Positions 25,111 through 34,215 of a stretch of DNA of 64,000 bases are shown piece after piece. Every line of letters starts with the position of its first letter. Within the stretch, counting starts at the first letter, position 1. Position numbers and translations under genes: made by a program. The DNA lies in the NCBI GenBank assembly GCA_944390745.1, contig CALXQK010000010.1:1-64000 (forward strand). Direction: 5' to 3'. Under the pieces are notes generated by a model. The model had not been told where the DNA came from. It did no database searches and saw nothing but the letters and a program-made list of their open reading frames with translations. The stretch comes from an uncultured Duodenibacillus sp. Its GTDB lineage: Bacteria; Pseudomonadota; Gammaproteobacteria; Burkholderiales; Burkholderiaceae_F.

Positions 25111-26308
25111 CGAAGCTCTTGAAATCATGCTCGGCCGCGCCCGTCCCGTGGTGCGCACCGAAACCGTGCCCACGCTCTACGCCGAGGGCCGGGTGCTCGC
25201 CAGAGACGTTGTGAGCTCGATCAACGTGCCCGGCTGGGACAACTCCCAGATGGACGGCTATGCGGTGCGCAGCGCCGATCTCTCCGGCGCCTCGGCCGAA
25301 CATCCCGTGCGGCTTCCCGTTTCCGCGCGCATCCCGGCCGGCAGCAGGGGCGGCCCCCTTGCCGCGGGCAGCTGCGCGCGCATCTTCACCGGCGCGCCGA
25401 TCCCTGAAGGGGCTGACGCCGTGGTGGCCCAGGAGGATGTCCGCACCGAGGACGGGGCGGTGGTCTTCACGGCCCCGGCGGCGCCGGGCGCCTGGGTGCG
25501 CCGCGCGGCAAGCGACGTTGCCGCCGGCGCCACCGTGGCCCGTGCGGGCGAGGCGCTCACTCCCGCCAGGCTCGGCCTGATCGCCAGCGTCGGCGCGGGC
25601 TACGTCACCGTCTACAACCATCTGCGCGTGGGGGTGTTTTTCTCGGGCAGCGAACTCGTCGCCCCGGGAGAGCCCCTGGGCGAGGGCGGCATCTACAACT
25701 CCAACCGCTACACGATCCGGGCGCTCCTGCAGCGCCTCGGCTGCGAGGCCTTTGATCTGGGCACCGTTCCCGATTCGCTTGAGGCCACCGTCAATGCGCT
25801 CGAGAGCGCCGCGCGCACGGCCGACCTCATCATCAGCTCCGGCGGCATGAGCGTGGGCGAGGAGGATCACATCAAGCCCGCCGTGGAAAAGCTCGGCCGC
25901 ATCGAGATGTGGCGCGTGGCGCTCAAGCCCGGCAAGCCCGTCGCCCTGGGCGAGGTCTGCGGCAAGCCCTTCATCGGACTGCCCGGCAATCCGGTCTCAA
26001 GCTTTGTGACCTTCCTGATGCTCGCGCGCCCCTACATCCTCAAGTGCCAGGGCCGCGGCGACGTGCACGTGCGGCCCATGATGATGCGCGCGGACTTCGA
26101 GCGCACCAAGCCCTGCAGCAGGGAGGAGTTCGTGCGGGTGCGCCGCAACGACGCCGGCGGCCTCGACATCTATCCCACCCAGAACTCGCAGGTGCTCACG
26201 AGCTGCGCCTGGGCCGACGGTCTGGTGGACATCCCCGCAGGAGGCCTCGTCAAAAAGGGCGACCTTGTGCGCTACTACCCCTTTGGAGATCTGTTCCAAT
26301 GCAAGTGA
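25097..26308 (+). CDS. moeA: Molybdopterin molybdenumtransferase MoeA
   Basis: Inserts molybdenum into adenylylated molybdopterin, 403 aa. Domain order is typical: N-terminal VPGWDNSQMDGYAVRSADL (residues 44-62), RIFTGAPIPEGADAVVAQEDV near 95-115 (given in part), and the MoCF-binding core with SSGGMSVGEEDH near 254. The GLPGNPVSSFVTFLML loop is near 298, and a C-terminal beta domain follows. It uses GTG at 25097 with GAAGG 7 bases upstream, and overlaps both mobB and moaD. Confidence 0.95.
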   Translation: MITYNEALEIMLGRARPVVRTETVPTLYAEGRVLARDVVSSINVPGWDNSQMDGYAVRSADLSGASAEHPVRLPVSARIPAGSRGGPLAAGSCARIFTGAPIPEGADAVVAQEDVRTEDGAVVFTAPAAPGAWVRRAASDVAAGATVARAGEALTPARLGLIASVGAGYVTVYNHLRVGVFFSGSELVAPGEPLGEGGIYNSNRYTIRALLQRLGCEAFDLGTVPDSLEATVNALESAARTADLIISSGGMSVGEEDHIKPAVEKLGRIEMWRVALKPGKPVALGEVCGKPFIGLPGNPVSSFVTFLMLARPYILKCQGRGDVHVRPMMMRADFERTKPCSREEFVRVRRNDAGGLDIYPTQNSQVLTSCAWADGLVDIPAGGLVKKGDLVRYYPFGDLFQCK

Positions 26309-26556
26309 AGGTGAAGTACTTCGCGCTGCTGCGCGAGGCCGTGGGCTGCGACGAGGAGATCGTTGAGGTTGCCGGCGACGCGCCCCTGGTCTCGGATGTG
26401 CGCGCGGCCTGCTGCGCGCTCGACGCGCGGCACGCCGAGGCCTTCAGCCGCGTGCGCCGCATTCGTGCGGCAGTCGACGGCGTGATGGCTCCCGAAAGCG
26501 CCCCCGTGGCGGGCGCCGCGGAGGTGGCCTTCTTTCCGCCCGTGACCGGAGGCTAG
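26299..26556 (+). CDS. moaD: Molybdopterin synthase sulfur-carrier subunit MoaD
   Basis: Ubiquitin-fold protein of 85 aa ending in the essential Gly-Gly, which is thiocarboxylated to donate sulfur to precursor Z. It starts KVKYFALLREAVG, as expected, and ends FFPPVTGG. It overlaps the end of moeA by 10 bases and is followed 4 bases later by moaE, the other half of molybdopterin synthase. Confidence 0.93.
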   Translation: MQVKVKYFALLREAVGCDEEIVEVAGDAPLVSDVRAACCALDARHAEAFSRVRRIRAAVDGVMAPESAPVAGAAEVAFFPPVTGG

Positions 26557-26560
26557 AGCC

Positions 26561-27028
26561 GTGGCGCAGGGGATCACAAAGATTCGCGTCGGCCGCGAGG
26601 ACTTCGACGTCTCAGCGGAGCTTGCGGCGCTGCAGCGCCCCGAGAGAACGGCGGGCGCCGCGGTCACCTTCACGGGCATCGTGCGCAGCGACGGCGAGGT
26701 GCTCGAGATGGAGCTTGAGCACTATCCGGGCATGACCGAAAAGGCGCTTGCGGGCATCGTTGAGCAGGCCCGGCGCCGCTGGGATCTTGAGGACGTCGTG
26801 GTGATTCACCGCGTGGGGCCGCTCAAGGTGGGCGAGCAGATTGTTCTTGCGCTTGTCACCTCAGGGCACCGGCGCGAGGCCTTCGAGGCCTGCGAATTCA
26901 TCATGGACTGGCTCAAGACCGAGGCTCCCTTCTGGAAGAAGGAGACGACGGCCGAGGGCGGCCGTTGGGTTGACGCCCGCGAAAGCGACGAGGCCGCGCG
27001 CGACCGCTGGAACGAGCCCGGGCGCTGA
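26561..27028 (+). CDS. moaE: Molybdopterin synthase catalytic subunit MoaE
   Basis: Catalytic subunit of 155 aa that converts precursor Z to molybdopterin using MoaD thiocarboxylate. Family stretches are FTGIVRSDGEVLEMELEHYP, VVIHRVGPLKVGEQIVLALV, SGHRREAFEACEFIMDWLK and APFWKKE with the catalytic lysines. It uses a GTG start at 26561. The genes for the earlier steps (moaA, moaC) are not in the window. Confidence 0.95.
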   Translation: MAQGITKIRVGREDFDVSAELAALQRPERTAGAAVTFTGIVRSDGEVLEMELEHYPGMTEKALAGIVEQARRRWDLEDVVVIHRVGPLKVGEQIVLALVTSGHRREAFEACEFIMDWLKTEAPFWKKETTAEGGRWVDARESDEAARDRWNEPGR

Positions 27029-27062
27029 GCCTGGGAGAACAATCCCCCGGAGATTCCGAACC

Positions 27063-27470
27063 ATGACGATCATGACGCGCGACGGTCCGCTTGCGGCGGT
27101 TTTTCTGGCGGTGGGCTGCGGAGCGGCGCTCGGTGCCATGCTTCGCTGGGCGCTGTCCTATGCACTCAACTCCCGCTGCCCGCTCATGCCGGCCGGGACC
27201 CTTGCGGCCAACCTGATCGGGGGATTTCTGATCGGACTGGCCGTCGCCTTCTTTTCCGAGCATCTCACCTCGAGCCCGACCCTGCGGCTTTTCGTGGTGA
27301 CCGGATTTCTCGGCGGCCTGACGACGTTTTCAACCTTTTCAAGCGAAAACGTGCTCATGCTCATGGCAGGAGACTATCTTCGCGCCCTGATGCACGCCGC
27401 GGCGCACCTTCTCGGCAGCCTTGCCATGACGGCCGCGGGCATGGGGCTCTACCGGATGCTCATGCGCTGA
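27063..27470 (+). CDS. crcB: Fluoride exporter CrcB/Fluc
   Basis: Small inner-membrane fluoride channel of 135 aa with four hydrophobic helices. The family signatures are GAMLRWALSYALN near residue 24, GTLAANLIGGFLIG near 45 and GFLGGLTTFSTFSSE near 80 (phenylalanine box and Na+ site). It follows moaE by 34 bases on the same strand, so expression probably depends on the Moco operon. I saw no fluoride riboswitch upstream. Confidence 0.93.
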   Translation: MTIMTRDGPLAAVFLAVGCGAALGAMLRWALSYALNSRCPLMPAGTLAANLIGGFLIGLAVAFFSEHLTSSPTLRLFVVTGFLGGLTTFSTFSSENVLMLMAGDYLRALMHAAAHLLGSLAMTAAGMGLYRMLMR

Positions 27471-27493
27471 AGCTTTTTTTGGAGTAAAGACTG

Positions 27494-27919
27494 ATGCTGA
27501 AGTTCACCCGCGCAATGCCGGCGCCGGCGCTCGTCGCCGTCCTTCTCGCCCTGACCGCGCCGGCCATGGCTGCCGATCCCCTGGGCGAGTGCTACAAGAG
27601 CGCCGACACCGCCATTGAGACGCAGGCCTGTCTCAAGCGCGAGCTTGATGCCGTCAAGAAAAACTATGACGACGTCGTGGACCGCGTCGCCAACCATGCG
27701 CGCGAACTCGACCGCGTTCAGTCGCGAAAGACGGCGCTCAAGGCGTTTACGCAGGCCAACAAGAGCTTTGAGCGTTTTGTGGACGACGAGTGCGGATGGG
27801 TCAGCGCGAGCTTTGGCAGCGGCTCGGGAGCGGGCAACGCCGAGCTCGCCTGCCGCATCAACCTGCTGCGGCTTCGCGCCGGGGCGCTTGATGCGCAGTT
27901 TGTGACGCGAAACCGCTAG
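27494..27919 (+). CDS. LprI-like (DUF1311) secreted protein
   Basis: Predicted periplasmic protein of 141 aa with signal peptide MLKFTRAMPAPALVAVLLAL, cleaved probably after APAMA near residue 27. The mature part has the DUF1311/LprI pattern: spaced cysteines (ECYKSADTAIETQACL, DDECGW, LACR), a central helical stretch and a conserved ELACRINLLRLRA end. Some relatives inhibit lysozyme, but function here is unknown. It is the last gene of the Moco-crcB unit, 23 bases after crcB. Confidence 0.75.
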   Translation: MLKFTRAMPAPALVAVLLALTAPAMAADPLGECYKSADTAIETQACLKRELDAVKKNYDDVVDRVANHARELDRVQSRKTALKAFTQANKSFERFVDDECGWVSASFGSGSGAGNAELACRINLLRLRAGALDAQFVTRNR

Positions 27920-27951
27920 CGGCGCCTCCCACTGGTGCCTTCAGACAAAGA

Positions 27952-27986
27952 ACGGCCGGCTTGCAGAAACCCTGCATGCCGGCCGT
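27952..27986. terminator. Hairpin between the convergent LprI-like and leuS genes
   Basis: ACGGCCGGC and GCCGGCCGT form a 9-base-pair stem, extended inside by a second TGCAG/CTGCA pairing. T runs are weak on both sides (TTCTTTG on the minus strand), so efficiency is uncertain. Confidence 0.5.
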
Positions 27987-28058
27987 CCTGATATTGGCCA
28001 GGCTCCCCGCGGCCCCCTTCACATCCGCTGCAGGGGGCTCGGGGTGTGCGGAGTGGTC

Positions 28059-30698
28059 CTACTTCGCAACCACATTGACGAGCTTGTTGGGCACGACAAT
28101 GACCTTGCGGACGGTCGCCTCTCCGACGAAGCGCACGACATCGGGATGGGCGAGCACGGCCTTCTCGATGTCCTCGCGGGAGGCGCCCGCGGGCACCATG
28201 ATCTGGCCGCGCAGCTTGCCGTTGACTTGGATGACGTACTTCACCTCATCGACCTCGAGGGCCGACTCGTTGACCTCGGGCCAGGGGGCGTCGATGAGCT
28301 CGGTGCCCTCGGCCTGCGCAAAGCCGAGCTCGTCCCAGAGCGCAGAGGTGATGTGCGGCGCGATCGGGTAGAGCGTGCGAATGAGGATGGAAACCGCGTG
28401 ACGGCGTGCGGCCGCGGCTTCCTCGCCCGTTTCCGCAAAGCCGTCGAGGCTGTTCATCATCTTCATCGCGGCCGAGACGACCGTGTTGTACTGCATGCGC
28501 TCGAAGTCCGACTCGGCCTGCCTGAGCGTGAGGTGAATCTCGCGCAGGAAGCTGCGGACGGCCTTGGCGGCCTTCTGCGGATCCACGTCGGCGGCAGCCG
28601 TGCGGATCTCCTCGCGGTGGTTGAAGCTCCAGCTCCAGAGGCGGCGCAGGAAGCGGTAGGCGCCCTCGGCGCCCGAGTTCGACCACGCGGCGGACTGGTC
28701 GGGCGGACCGGCAAACATCACGAAGGTGCGGGCCGTGTCGGCGCCGAACTGCTTGATGATGTCGCGCGGCTCAACGACGTTGTTCTTCGACTTCGACATC
28801 TTCTCGATGCCGCCCGAGACCACCGGCAGACCGTCGTCCTTGGCCGTCACGCGGCACGGACGGCCTTTTTCGTCGTACTCGATGTTGATCTCATACGGGT
28901 AGTACCAGCGCTTGTGCCCGTCGGGAAGCTCGCGATAGAAGCACTCGGCGGTGAGCATGCCCTGCGTGAAGAGCCGCGTGAAGGGCTCGTCAAACTTCAC
29001 CAGACCCAGGTCGCGCATGACCTTCGTCCAGAAGCGGGCGTAGAGCAGGTGCAGAACGGCGTGCTCAATGCCGCCGATGTACTGGTCCATCGGCGACCAG
29101 TAGTCGTTGCGTTCGTCGACCATGGCCGTGCTGCAGTCCGGCGAGCAATACCGCATGTAGTACCACGAGCTGTCGACGAAGGTGTCCATGGTGTCGGTCT
29201 CGCGGCGGGCGTCGGCGCCGCACTTCGGGCACTTGCAGGCGAGGAACTCCTCGTACTTGTTGAGCGGATTGCCCGAGCCGTCGGGAATGAGGTTTTCCGG
29301 CAGCAGCACCGGCAGATCCTTCTCGGGCACCGGAACCGGGCCGCAGTGCGGGCAGTTGATGATCGGAATCGGGGTGCCCCAGTAGCGCTGGCGCGAGATG
29401 CCCCAGTCGCGCAGACGGAACATCGTCTGCTTGTGTCCGAGTCCCATGGCCTGCAGATCGGCGGCGATGGCGTCGACCGCCTCATGAAAATGCAGGCCGT
29501 CGTACTTACCCGAGTTGATGCAGTAGGGGTTGAGCGTCTTGTCGCCGTACCACTCCTGCCAGGCATCGGTCGAGAAGGTCTGGCCCTCGACCTGGCAGAC
29601 CTGGATGATCTCGATGCCGAACTTCTTGGCAAAGGCAAAGTCGCGCTCGTCGTGCGCGGGCACGCCCATCACGGCGCCCTCGCCGTAGCTCATGAGCACG
29701 TAGTTGCCGATCCAGACCTCGACCTTGCGGCCGTTGAGCGGGTGGGTGACGAAAAAGCCCGTGGCCACGCCCTTTTTCTCCATCGTGGCCATGTCGGCCT
29801 CGGAGACCGAGCCCTTGGCGCACTCGTCGATGAAGGCCTGCAGGTCAGGGCGGTCCTTGGCAAGGCGCCGGGCGAGGGGGTGCTCGGCGGCGATGGCCAC
29901 GAACGTCACGCCCATGATCGTGTCGGCGCGCGTGGTGTAGACGTTGAGCTGCTTTTTCTCGCCGTCGATTTCATAGGGGAAGCCGAAGTTCACGCCCACG
30001 CTCTTGCCGATCCAGTGCTCCTGCATGCGGCGCACCTGCTCGGGCCAGCCCTTGAGCTTGTCGAGGTCGGCCAGAAGCTCCTCGGCGTACTGCGTGATGC
30101 CGAGGTAGTAGCCGGGAATCTCGCGCTTTTCAACAAGCGCGCCCGAGCGCCAGCCGCGGCCGTCGATCACCTGCTCGTTGGCGAGCACGGTCTTGTCGAC
30201 CGGATCCCAGTTGACGACCTGCGTCTTGCGGTAGGCAATGCCGCGCTCGAGCATCTTGAGGAACATCCACTGGTTCCAGCGGTAGTACTCGGGCTTGCAG
30301 GTCGTCACCTCGCGCGACCAGTCAAACGCAAGCCCAAGGGGGCGCATCTGCTGCTTCATGTCGGCAATGTTCTGATACGTCCAGGCAGCCGGCGCCACGT
30401 TCTTGGCAATGGCGGCGTTCTCGGCCGGCAGGCCGAAGCTGTCCCAGCCCATGGGCGTCATGACGTTGTAGCCCTTCATGCGGCGGTAGCGGTAGAGCAC
30501 GTCGTTGAGGGTGTAGTTTCTGACGTGGCCCATGTGCAGCTTCCCCGAGGGGTAGGGGAGCATGGAGCAGACGTAGAACTTGGGTTTTTCACGGCCGTTC
30601 TTGTCGACCGCGTGCTCGACGGCGCGGTAGACGTCGGCCTTCTGCCATTGGTCCTGCACCTGAGCTTCGATTTCTTGCGGGCTGTAGGTTTCGCGCAT
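28059..30698 (-). CDS. leuS: Leucyl-tRNA synthetase LeuS
   Basis: Class Ia synthetase charging tRNA-Leu, 879 aa (E. coli 860). HIGH-type motif HMGH is at residues 55-58 after PYPSGK, the editing domain follows ([14 protein letters not shown] near 255), and KMSKSKN lies near residue 630. The zinc-type [12 protein letters not shown] insertion and the anticodon-binding helical region are present. ATG 30698 gives the canonical [11 protein letters not shown]; upstream residues are unlike the family. In many Burkholderiales leuS leads the lptE-holA-proA block; here it is separated from it. Confidence 0.96.
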   Translation of the reverse strand: MRETYSPQEIEAQVQDQWQKADVYRAVEHAVDKNGREKPKFYVCSMLPYPSGKLHMGHVRNYTLNDVLYRYRRMKGYNVMTPMGWDSFGLPAENAAIAKNVAPAAWTYQNIADMKQQMRPLGLAFDWSREVTTCKPEYYRWNQWMFLKMLERGIAYRKTQVVNWDPVDKTVLANEQVIDGRGWRSGALVEKREIPGYYLGITQYAEELLADLDKLKGWPEQVRRMQEHWIGKSVGVNFGFPYEIDGEKKQLNVYTTRADTIMGVTFVAIAAEHPLARRLAKDRPDLQAFIDECAKGSVSEADMATMEKKGVATGFFVTHPLNGRKVEVWIGNYVLMSYGEGAVMGVPAHDERDFAFAKKFGIEIIQVCQVEGQTFSTDAWQEWYGDKTLNPYCINSGKYDGLHFHEAVDAIAADLQAMGLGHKQTMFRLRDWGISRQRYWGTPIPIINCPHCGPVPVPEKDLPVLLPENLIPDGSGNPLNKYEEFLACKCPKCGADARRETDTMDTFVDSSWYYMRYCSPDCSTAMVDERNDYWSPMDQYIGGIEHAVLHLLYARFWTKVMRDLGLVKFDEPFTRLFTQGMLTAECFYRELPDGHKRWYYPYEINIEYDEKGRPCRVTAKDDGLPVVSGGIEKMSKSKNNVVEPRDIIKQFGADTARTFVMFAGPPDQSAAWSNSGAEGAYRFLRRLWSWSFNHREEIRTAAADVDPQKAAKAVRSFLREIHLTLRQAESDFERMQYNTVVSAAMKMMNSLDGFAETGEEAAAARRHAVSILIRTLYPIAPHITSALWDELGFAQAEGTELIDAPWPEVNESALEVDEVKYVIQVNGKLRGQIMVPAGASREDIEKAVLAHPDVVRFVGEATVRKVIVVPNKLVNVVAK

Positions 30699-31026
30699 GT
30701 GGCGCCCTTTCTGAGTATGTGTGGTGTGTTTTGCGAAAAAAGCTGCAATCCGGCCGCCGGCAAAAGGCGGCCCGAACGCAAAAGTATAAAACTTTTGCCC
30801 CGGCGCCAATTTTCACGCCCCGCCGCTCCCGGGCGCGGCGGCCCTGCGCGGGCGGCGCGCCTGTCAGGCGGGCTCCGGCGCAGGGAGTCGGCAGCGTCCC
30901 GGGCGGGCCCGCGAAGCTCCGGCGGGAGGACCTCCGGGCTCGACCTGCCTTTGGGATAGAATCAAGCGCTCTGCCTTTTGCCGGGGCGGCCGCACGCCCC
31001 GGGCGCAAAACTGTCGAAATTGCTTC
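30699..31026. other. Divergent promoter region between leuS and uvrD
   Basis: For leuS, minus-strand TTGGCG (30809-30804) and TACTTT (30786-30781) are 17 bases apart, with TATACT as an alternative -10. For uvrD, TAGAAT lies about 65 bases upstream of its ATG without a clear -35. The middle is very GC-rich. I see no gene and no LexA box. Confidence 0.4.
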
Positions 31027-33456
31027 ATGCTGAATCCTGAGTATCTCAACACCCTCAATCCCATGCAGCGCCAGGCCGTCGAGCTTGGCGACGTCAACTC
31101 GCTCATTCTTGCCGGAGCAGGCTCGGGCAAGACCAAGGTGCTCACCACCCGCATCGCCTGGCTCATCGCCAGCGGTGCGGCCAAGCCCTCGCAGATCCTC
31201 GCCGTGACCTTCACCAACAAGGCCGCCCGCGAGATGCGCACGCGCCTGGAGGCCATGGTCAGCGTCGACGTGCAGCGGATGTGGATCGGCACCTTTCACG
31301 GCATCTGCCACCGGCTGCTGAGACTGCACGCCGAGGAGGCCAACCTGCCCAAGACCTTCCAGATCATCGACAGTTCCGATCAGCTTGCGCTCATCCGGCG
31401 CATCATGAAGGACGCGGGCGTCGACATCGAGCTCTACAGTCCCAAGCAGCGGCAGGCCTCGATCAACCGCTTCAAGGAGGCGGGGCTTCGGGCCGCCGAC
31501 GTGATCAGCAGCGAGGACAGCAGCAAGACCGCCGGCGGGATCTACCGCGCCTACGAGGGGCGCTGCCAGCGCGAGGGGCTTGTGGACTTCGCCGAGCTGC
31601 TGCTGCGCTGCGTGGAGCTTCTTGAATACAACACGCTGCTGCGCGACCACTACGCCGAGCGCTTCCGCTACATCCTGGTCGACGAGTTCCAGGACACGAA
31701 CGTGCTGCAGTACCGCTGGATCAAGGCGCTCTCGCGTCCGGGCAGGGACTCCAACTGCGTTTTCTGCGTGGGCGACGATGATCAGTCGATCTACGCCTTT
31801 CGCGGCGCCAACGTGGGCAACATGGCCGAGTTCGTGCGCGACTACGGCGTCGAGCACATCGTCAAGCTTGAACAGAACTACCGCTCGACCTCGCACATTC
31901 TCGAGGCGGCCAACGCCGTCATCTCCAACAATGCCGAGCGCATGGGAAAGAACCTGTGGACGGATGCGGGCGCGGGCGAGCGCATCGACCTCTACCATGC
32001 GGAAAATGAGCGCGACGAGGCCCGCTCGATTACGCAGGACATCATGAACGAGCGCCGCAAGGGGCTCAACTACAGCGACTTTGCCGTGCTCTACCGCAAC
32101 AACGCGCAGTCGCGCGTGGTCGAGCAGTACTTCATCGCCAACGCCATTCCCTACCGCATCTACGGCGGACTGCGCTTTTTCGACCGCGCCGAGGTCAAGG
32201 ACGTGACGGCCTATCTGCGCGTGATGACGCACCCGGACGACACGAGCCTTCTGCGCGTGATCAACCACCCGCCGCGCGGCATCGGGCAGACCACGGTGGA
32301 GCGCGCCGCCGGCGCGGCGCGAGCCAGCGGCCGCTCGATCTGGGAGGTGATCAGCAGCGGGGAGATCGACAAGACGCTCTCGCGCACGCGCGGGTTTGTC
32401 GAGCTCATCGAGCAGATGCGGGAGGCCTGCGAGAGCCTGTGCCTGGCCGACATGGTCAAGACCGTCATTGAGATGTCGGGCCTCAAGCAGTTCTACGACG
32501 CGCAGAAGGACCGGGAGATTCGTGAGGAGAACCTGGGCGAACTCGTCAACGCCGCCAGGGGCTACTGCGAGGACAACGGCATTGATCCCGAGGCCGCGGC
32601 CACGCGTGCCGTGCCCGGCGCCGAGATGACGCCCCTTGAGGGCTTTCTCTCTCAGGCCGTGCTCGAGGCCGACGACAAGAATGAGGGCGAGGCTGCGCCC
32701 GACGCCGTGCAGCTCATGACCGTGCACGCCTCCAAGGGGCTGGAGTTTCACCACGTCTACCTTGTGGGGCTCGAGGAGGGGATCTTTCCGCATGCCTCGC
32801 GCAGCGACGCCGACGAGCAGCAGGGCGATCCCCTGAGCGAGGAGCGCCGGCTCATGTACGTGGCGATGACCCGCGCGCGGCGCAAGCTGCGCCTGAGCTG
32901 GTGCGCAAGCAGGCTTCTGTACGGAGAGATGCGCCTCAACAAGCCCTCGTGCTTCATCGATGAGATTCCGCGAGAGCACATCCACGAGCTCAACGAGCCT
33001 GGAGCCGGGCAGGGTGCGGGGTACGGGTCGAAATACGGCTCGAGGTACGGCTCCGGGCGTGCGGCAGGGTACCGTTCCGGCGGATACGGCACGAAATCCG
33101 CCCCGGGATACGGGGCCCGGGGGGCGGCTTCGGGCGGCTCGACGGGCTGGCGCCGTCCGCCCTCGGGCGCGGGCGCCGGAGAACTCAACTCGAAGGCCTG
33201 GCAGAGCGCCGGGGTGCGGCGCGCAAGCGACTTTGCCGCAGCGGCCCCCTGCTCGGGCGGCAAGGCCGCGTCGGCCGGAGGATTTTCCGTGGGCGACGAG
33301 GTCGAGCACGAGCGCTTCGGGCGCGGGCGCGTCGAGAAGATCACCTTTCCCGACAAGCCTGACCAGACGCGCGTCATGATCCGGTTTGCCGGCGAGGAGC
33401 AAAGCAAGGAGTTTTTGCTCTCCTTCGTTGCTCCGAAGCTGAGCAAGGTCGGATAG
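31027..33456 (+). CDS. uvrD: DNA helicase II UvrD/PcrA-like
   Basis: SF1A 3'-5' helicase of 809 aa acting in nucleotide excision and mismatch repair. Motif I AGAGSGKT is near residue 29, motif Ia AVTFTNKAAREM near 58, motif II LVDEFQDTN near 217, motif III GDDDQSIYAFRGA near 247, motif IV YRS near 284, motif V TVHASKGLEF near 565 and motif VI VAMTRARRKL near 617. The C terminus has a Tudor-like fold (VGDEVEHERFGRGRVEKI). Between them, about residues 659-706, lies an unusual Gly/Tyr/Ser/Arg-rich linker with repeated YGS/GYG units. Confidence 0.93.
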   Translation: MLNPEYLNTLNPMQRQAVELGDVNSLILAGAGSGKTKVLTTRIAWLIASGAAKPSQILAVTFTNKAAREMRTRLEAMVSVDVQRMWIGTFHGICHRLLRLHAEEANLPKTFQIIDSSDQLALIRRIMKDAGVDIELYSPKQRQASINRFKEAGLRAADVISSEDSSKTAGGIYRAYEGRCQREGLVDFAELLLRCVELLEYNTLLRDHYAERFRYILVDEFQDTNVLQYRWIKALSRPGRDSNCVFCVGDDDQSIYAFRGANVGNMAEFVRDYGVEHIVKLEQNYRSTSHILEAANAVISNNAERMGKNLWTDAGAGERIDLYHAENERDEARSITQDIMNERRKGLNYSDFAVLYRNNAQSRVVEQYFIANAIPYRIYGGLRFFDRAEVKDVTAYLRVMTHPDDTSLLRVINHPPRGIGQTTVERAAGAARASGRSIWEVISSGEIDKTLSRTRGFVELIEQMREACESLCLADMVKTVIEMSGLKQFYDAQKDREIREENLGELVNAARGYCEDNGIDPEAAATRAVPGAEMTPLEGFLSQAVLEADDKNEGEAAPDAVQLMTVHASKGLEFHHVYLVGLEEGIFPHASRSDADEQQGDPLSEERRLMYVAMTRARRKLRLSWCASRLLYGEMRLNKPSCFIDEIPREHIHELNEPGAGQGAGYGSKYGSRYGSGRAAGYRSGGYGTKSAPGYGARGAASGGSTGWRRPPSGAGAGELNSKAWQSAGVRRASDFAAAAPCSGGKAASAGGFSVGDEVEHERFGRGRVEKITFPDKPDQTRVMIRFAGEEQSKEFLLSFVAPKLSKVG

Positions 33457-33479
33457 GGCTGCCCTGTCGGGAAAAAACG

Positions 33480-33504
33480 AAAGCGCCGCAAAATGCGGCG
33501 CTTT
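33480..33504. terminator. Bidirectional terminator between uvrD and efp
   Basis: AAAGCGCCGC (33480-33489), loop AAAAT, GCGGCGCTTT (33495-33504). The minus strand reads CGTTTTTT after the stem and should end the earP-efp message; the plus side has CTTTC. Confidence 0.8.
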
Positions 33505-33557
33505 CCTTTCAGGGGGCTCGCGGAAAGTGCGGTCCCCCTTGACCGAGGCAGCGGTGG

Positions 33558-34115
33558 TTACTTGATGCGGCTGCGGTACTCGTTGGTGCGGGTGTCGATC
33601 TCGATCTTGTCGCCCGTGTTCACGAAGGCGGGAACGTCGAGCGTGAAGCCGGTCGCCAGACGGGCGGGCTTCATCACCTTGCCCGAGGTGTCGCCCTTGA
33701 CGGCGGGCTCGGTGTAGACCACTTCACGAACGAGCATGGTCGGCAGCTCGATGCCGATCACGCGGCCTTCGTAGAAGACGGCTTCGGCCGTGAGGTCGTC
33801 CTGGAGGTACTTCTTGGCCTCCTCCATCGTGTCCTCGTCCACCTCGTACTGGTTGAACTCGTTGTCCATCCAGACGTAGTGCGGATCGGCGTAGTAGGAG
33901 TAGGTCACCTCCTTGCGCTCGAGGATGATGTCGTCGAACTTGTCGTCGGCGCGATAGACCGTTTCGGTCACGGCGCCGTTGAGAAGATTCTTCATCTTCA
34001 TCTTGACCGTGGAGGCGCCGCGGCCGCCCTTGGAGTATTCGGCCTTGAGAACAACCATCGGATCCTTGCCGACCATGAACACATTGCCGGCGCGAAGTTC
34101 TTGCGCGGTTTTCAT
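33558..34115 (-). CDS. efp: Elongation factor P (arginine-32 type)
   Basis: Translation factor of 185 aa that rescues ribosomes stalled at polyproline stretches. Three beta-barrel domains are recognisable; the tip loop reads SKGGRGAS with Arg32, the residue rhamnosylated by EarP in Betaproteobacteria and Pseudomonas, instead of the lysine of E. coli. TKM-like [11 protein letters not shown] follows, and the C terminus has the typical [25 protein letters not shown] core (partly given). earP lies 100 bases upstream on the same strand. Confidence 0.96.
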   Translation of the reverse strand: MKTAQELRAGNVFMVGKDPMVVLKAEYSKGGRGASTVKMKMKNLLNGAVTETVYRADDKFDDIILERKEVTYSYYADPHYVWMDNEFNQYEVDEDTMEEAKKYLQDDLTAEAVFYEGRVIGIELPTMLVREVVYTEPAVKGDTSGKVMKPARLATGFTLDVPAFVNTGDKIEIDTRTNEYRSRIK

Positions 34116-34215
34116 CGCTGTGAGTCCTTCAAACGTAAAAAATCATTCATCGATGACACGGCCGCGCGTCCGCTCGTCCAGTGCCAACAGGGGAAACGGT
34201 AAAAAATTTAGCTCA

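Noticed and set aside
26841-27062. Fluoride riboswitch upstream of crcB
   Set aside because: The upstream sequence is moaE coding sequence and a 34-base gap, too short for the riboswitch.
28044-30959. 971-codon open frame opposite leuS
   Set aside because: It is fully antisense to a complete leuS with all motifs, and its composition is typical of a GC-rich shadow frame.
30699-31026. LexA box for the uvrD or leuS promoters
   Set aside because: No CTGT-N8-ACAG pattern was found in the gap.
30589-33402. 937-codon open frame opposite uvrD
   Set aside because: It is antisense to intact uvrD, overlaps the leuS start and shows no recognisable domain.
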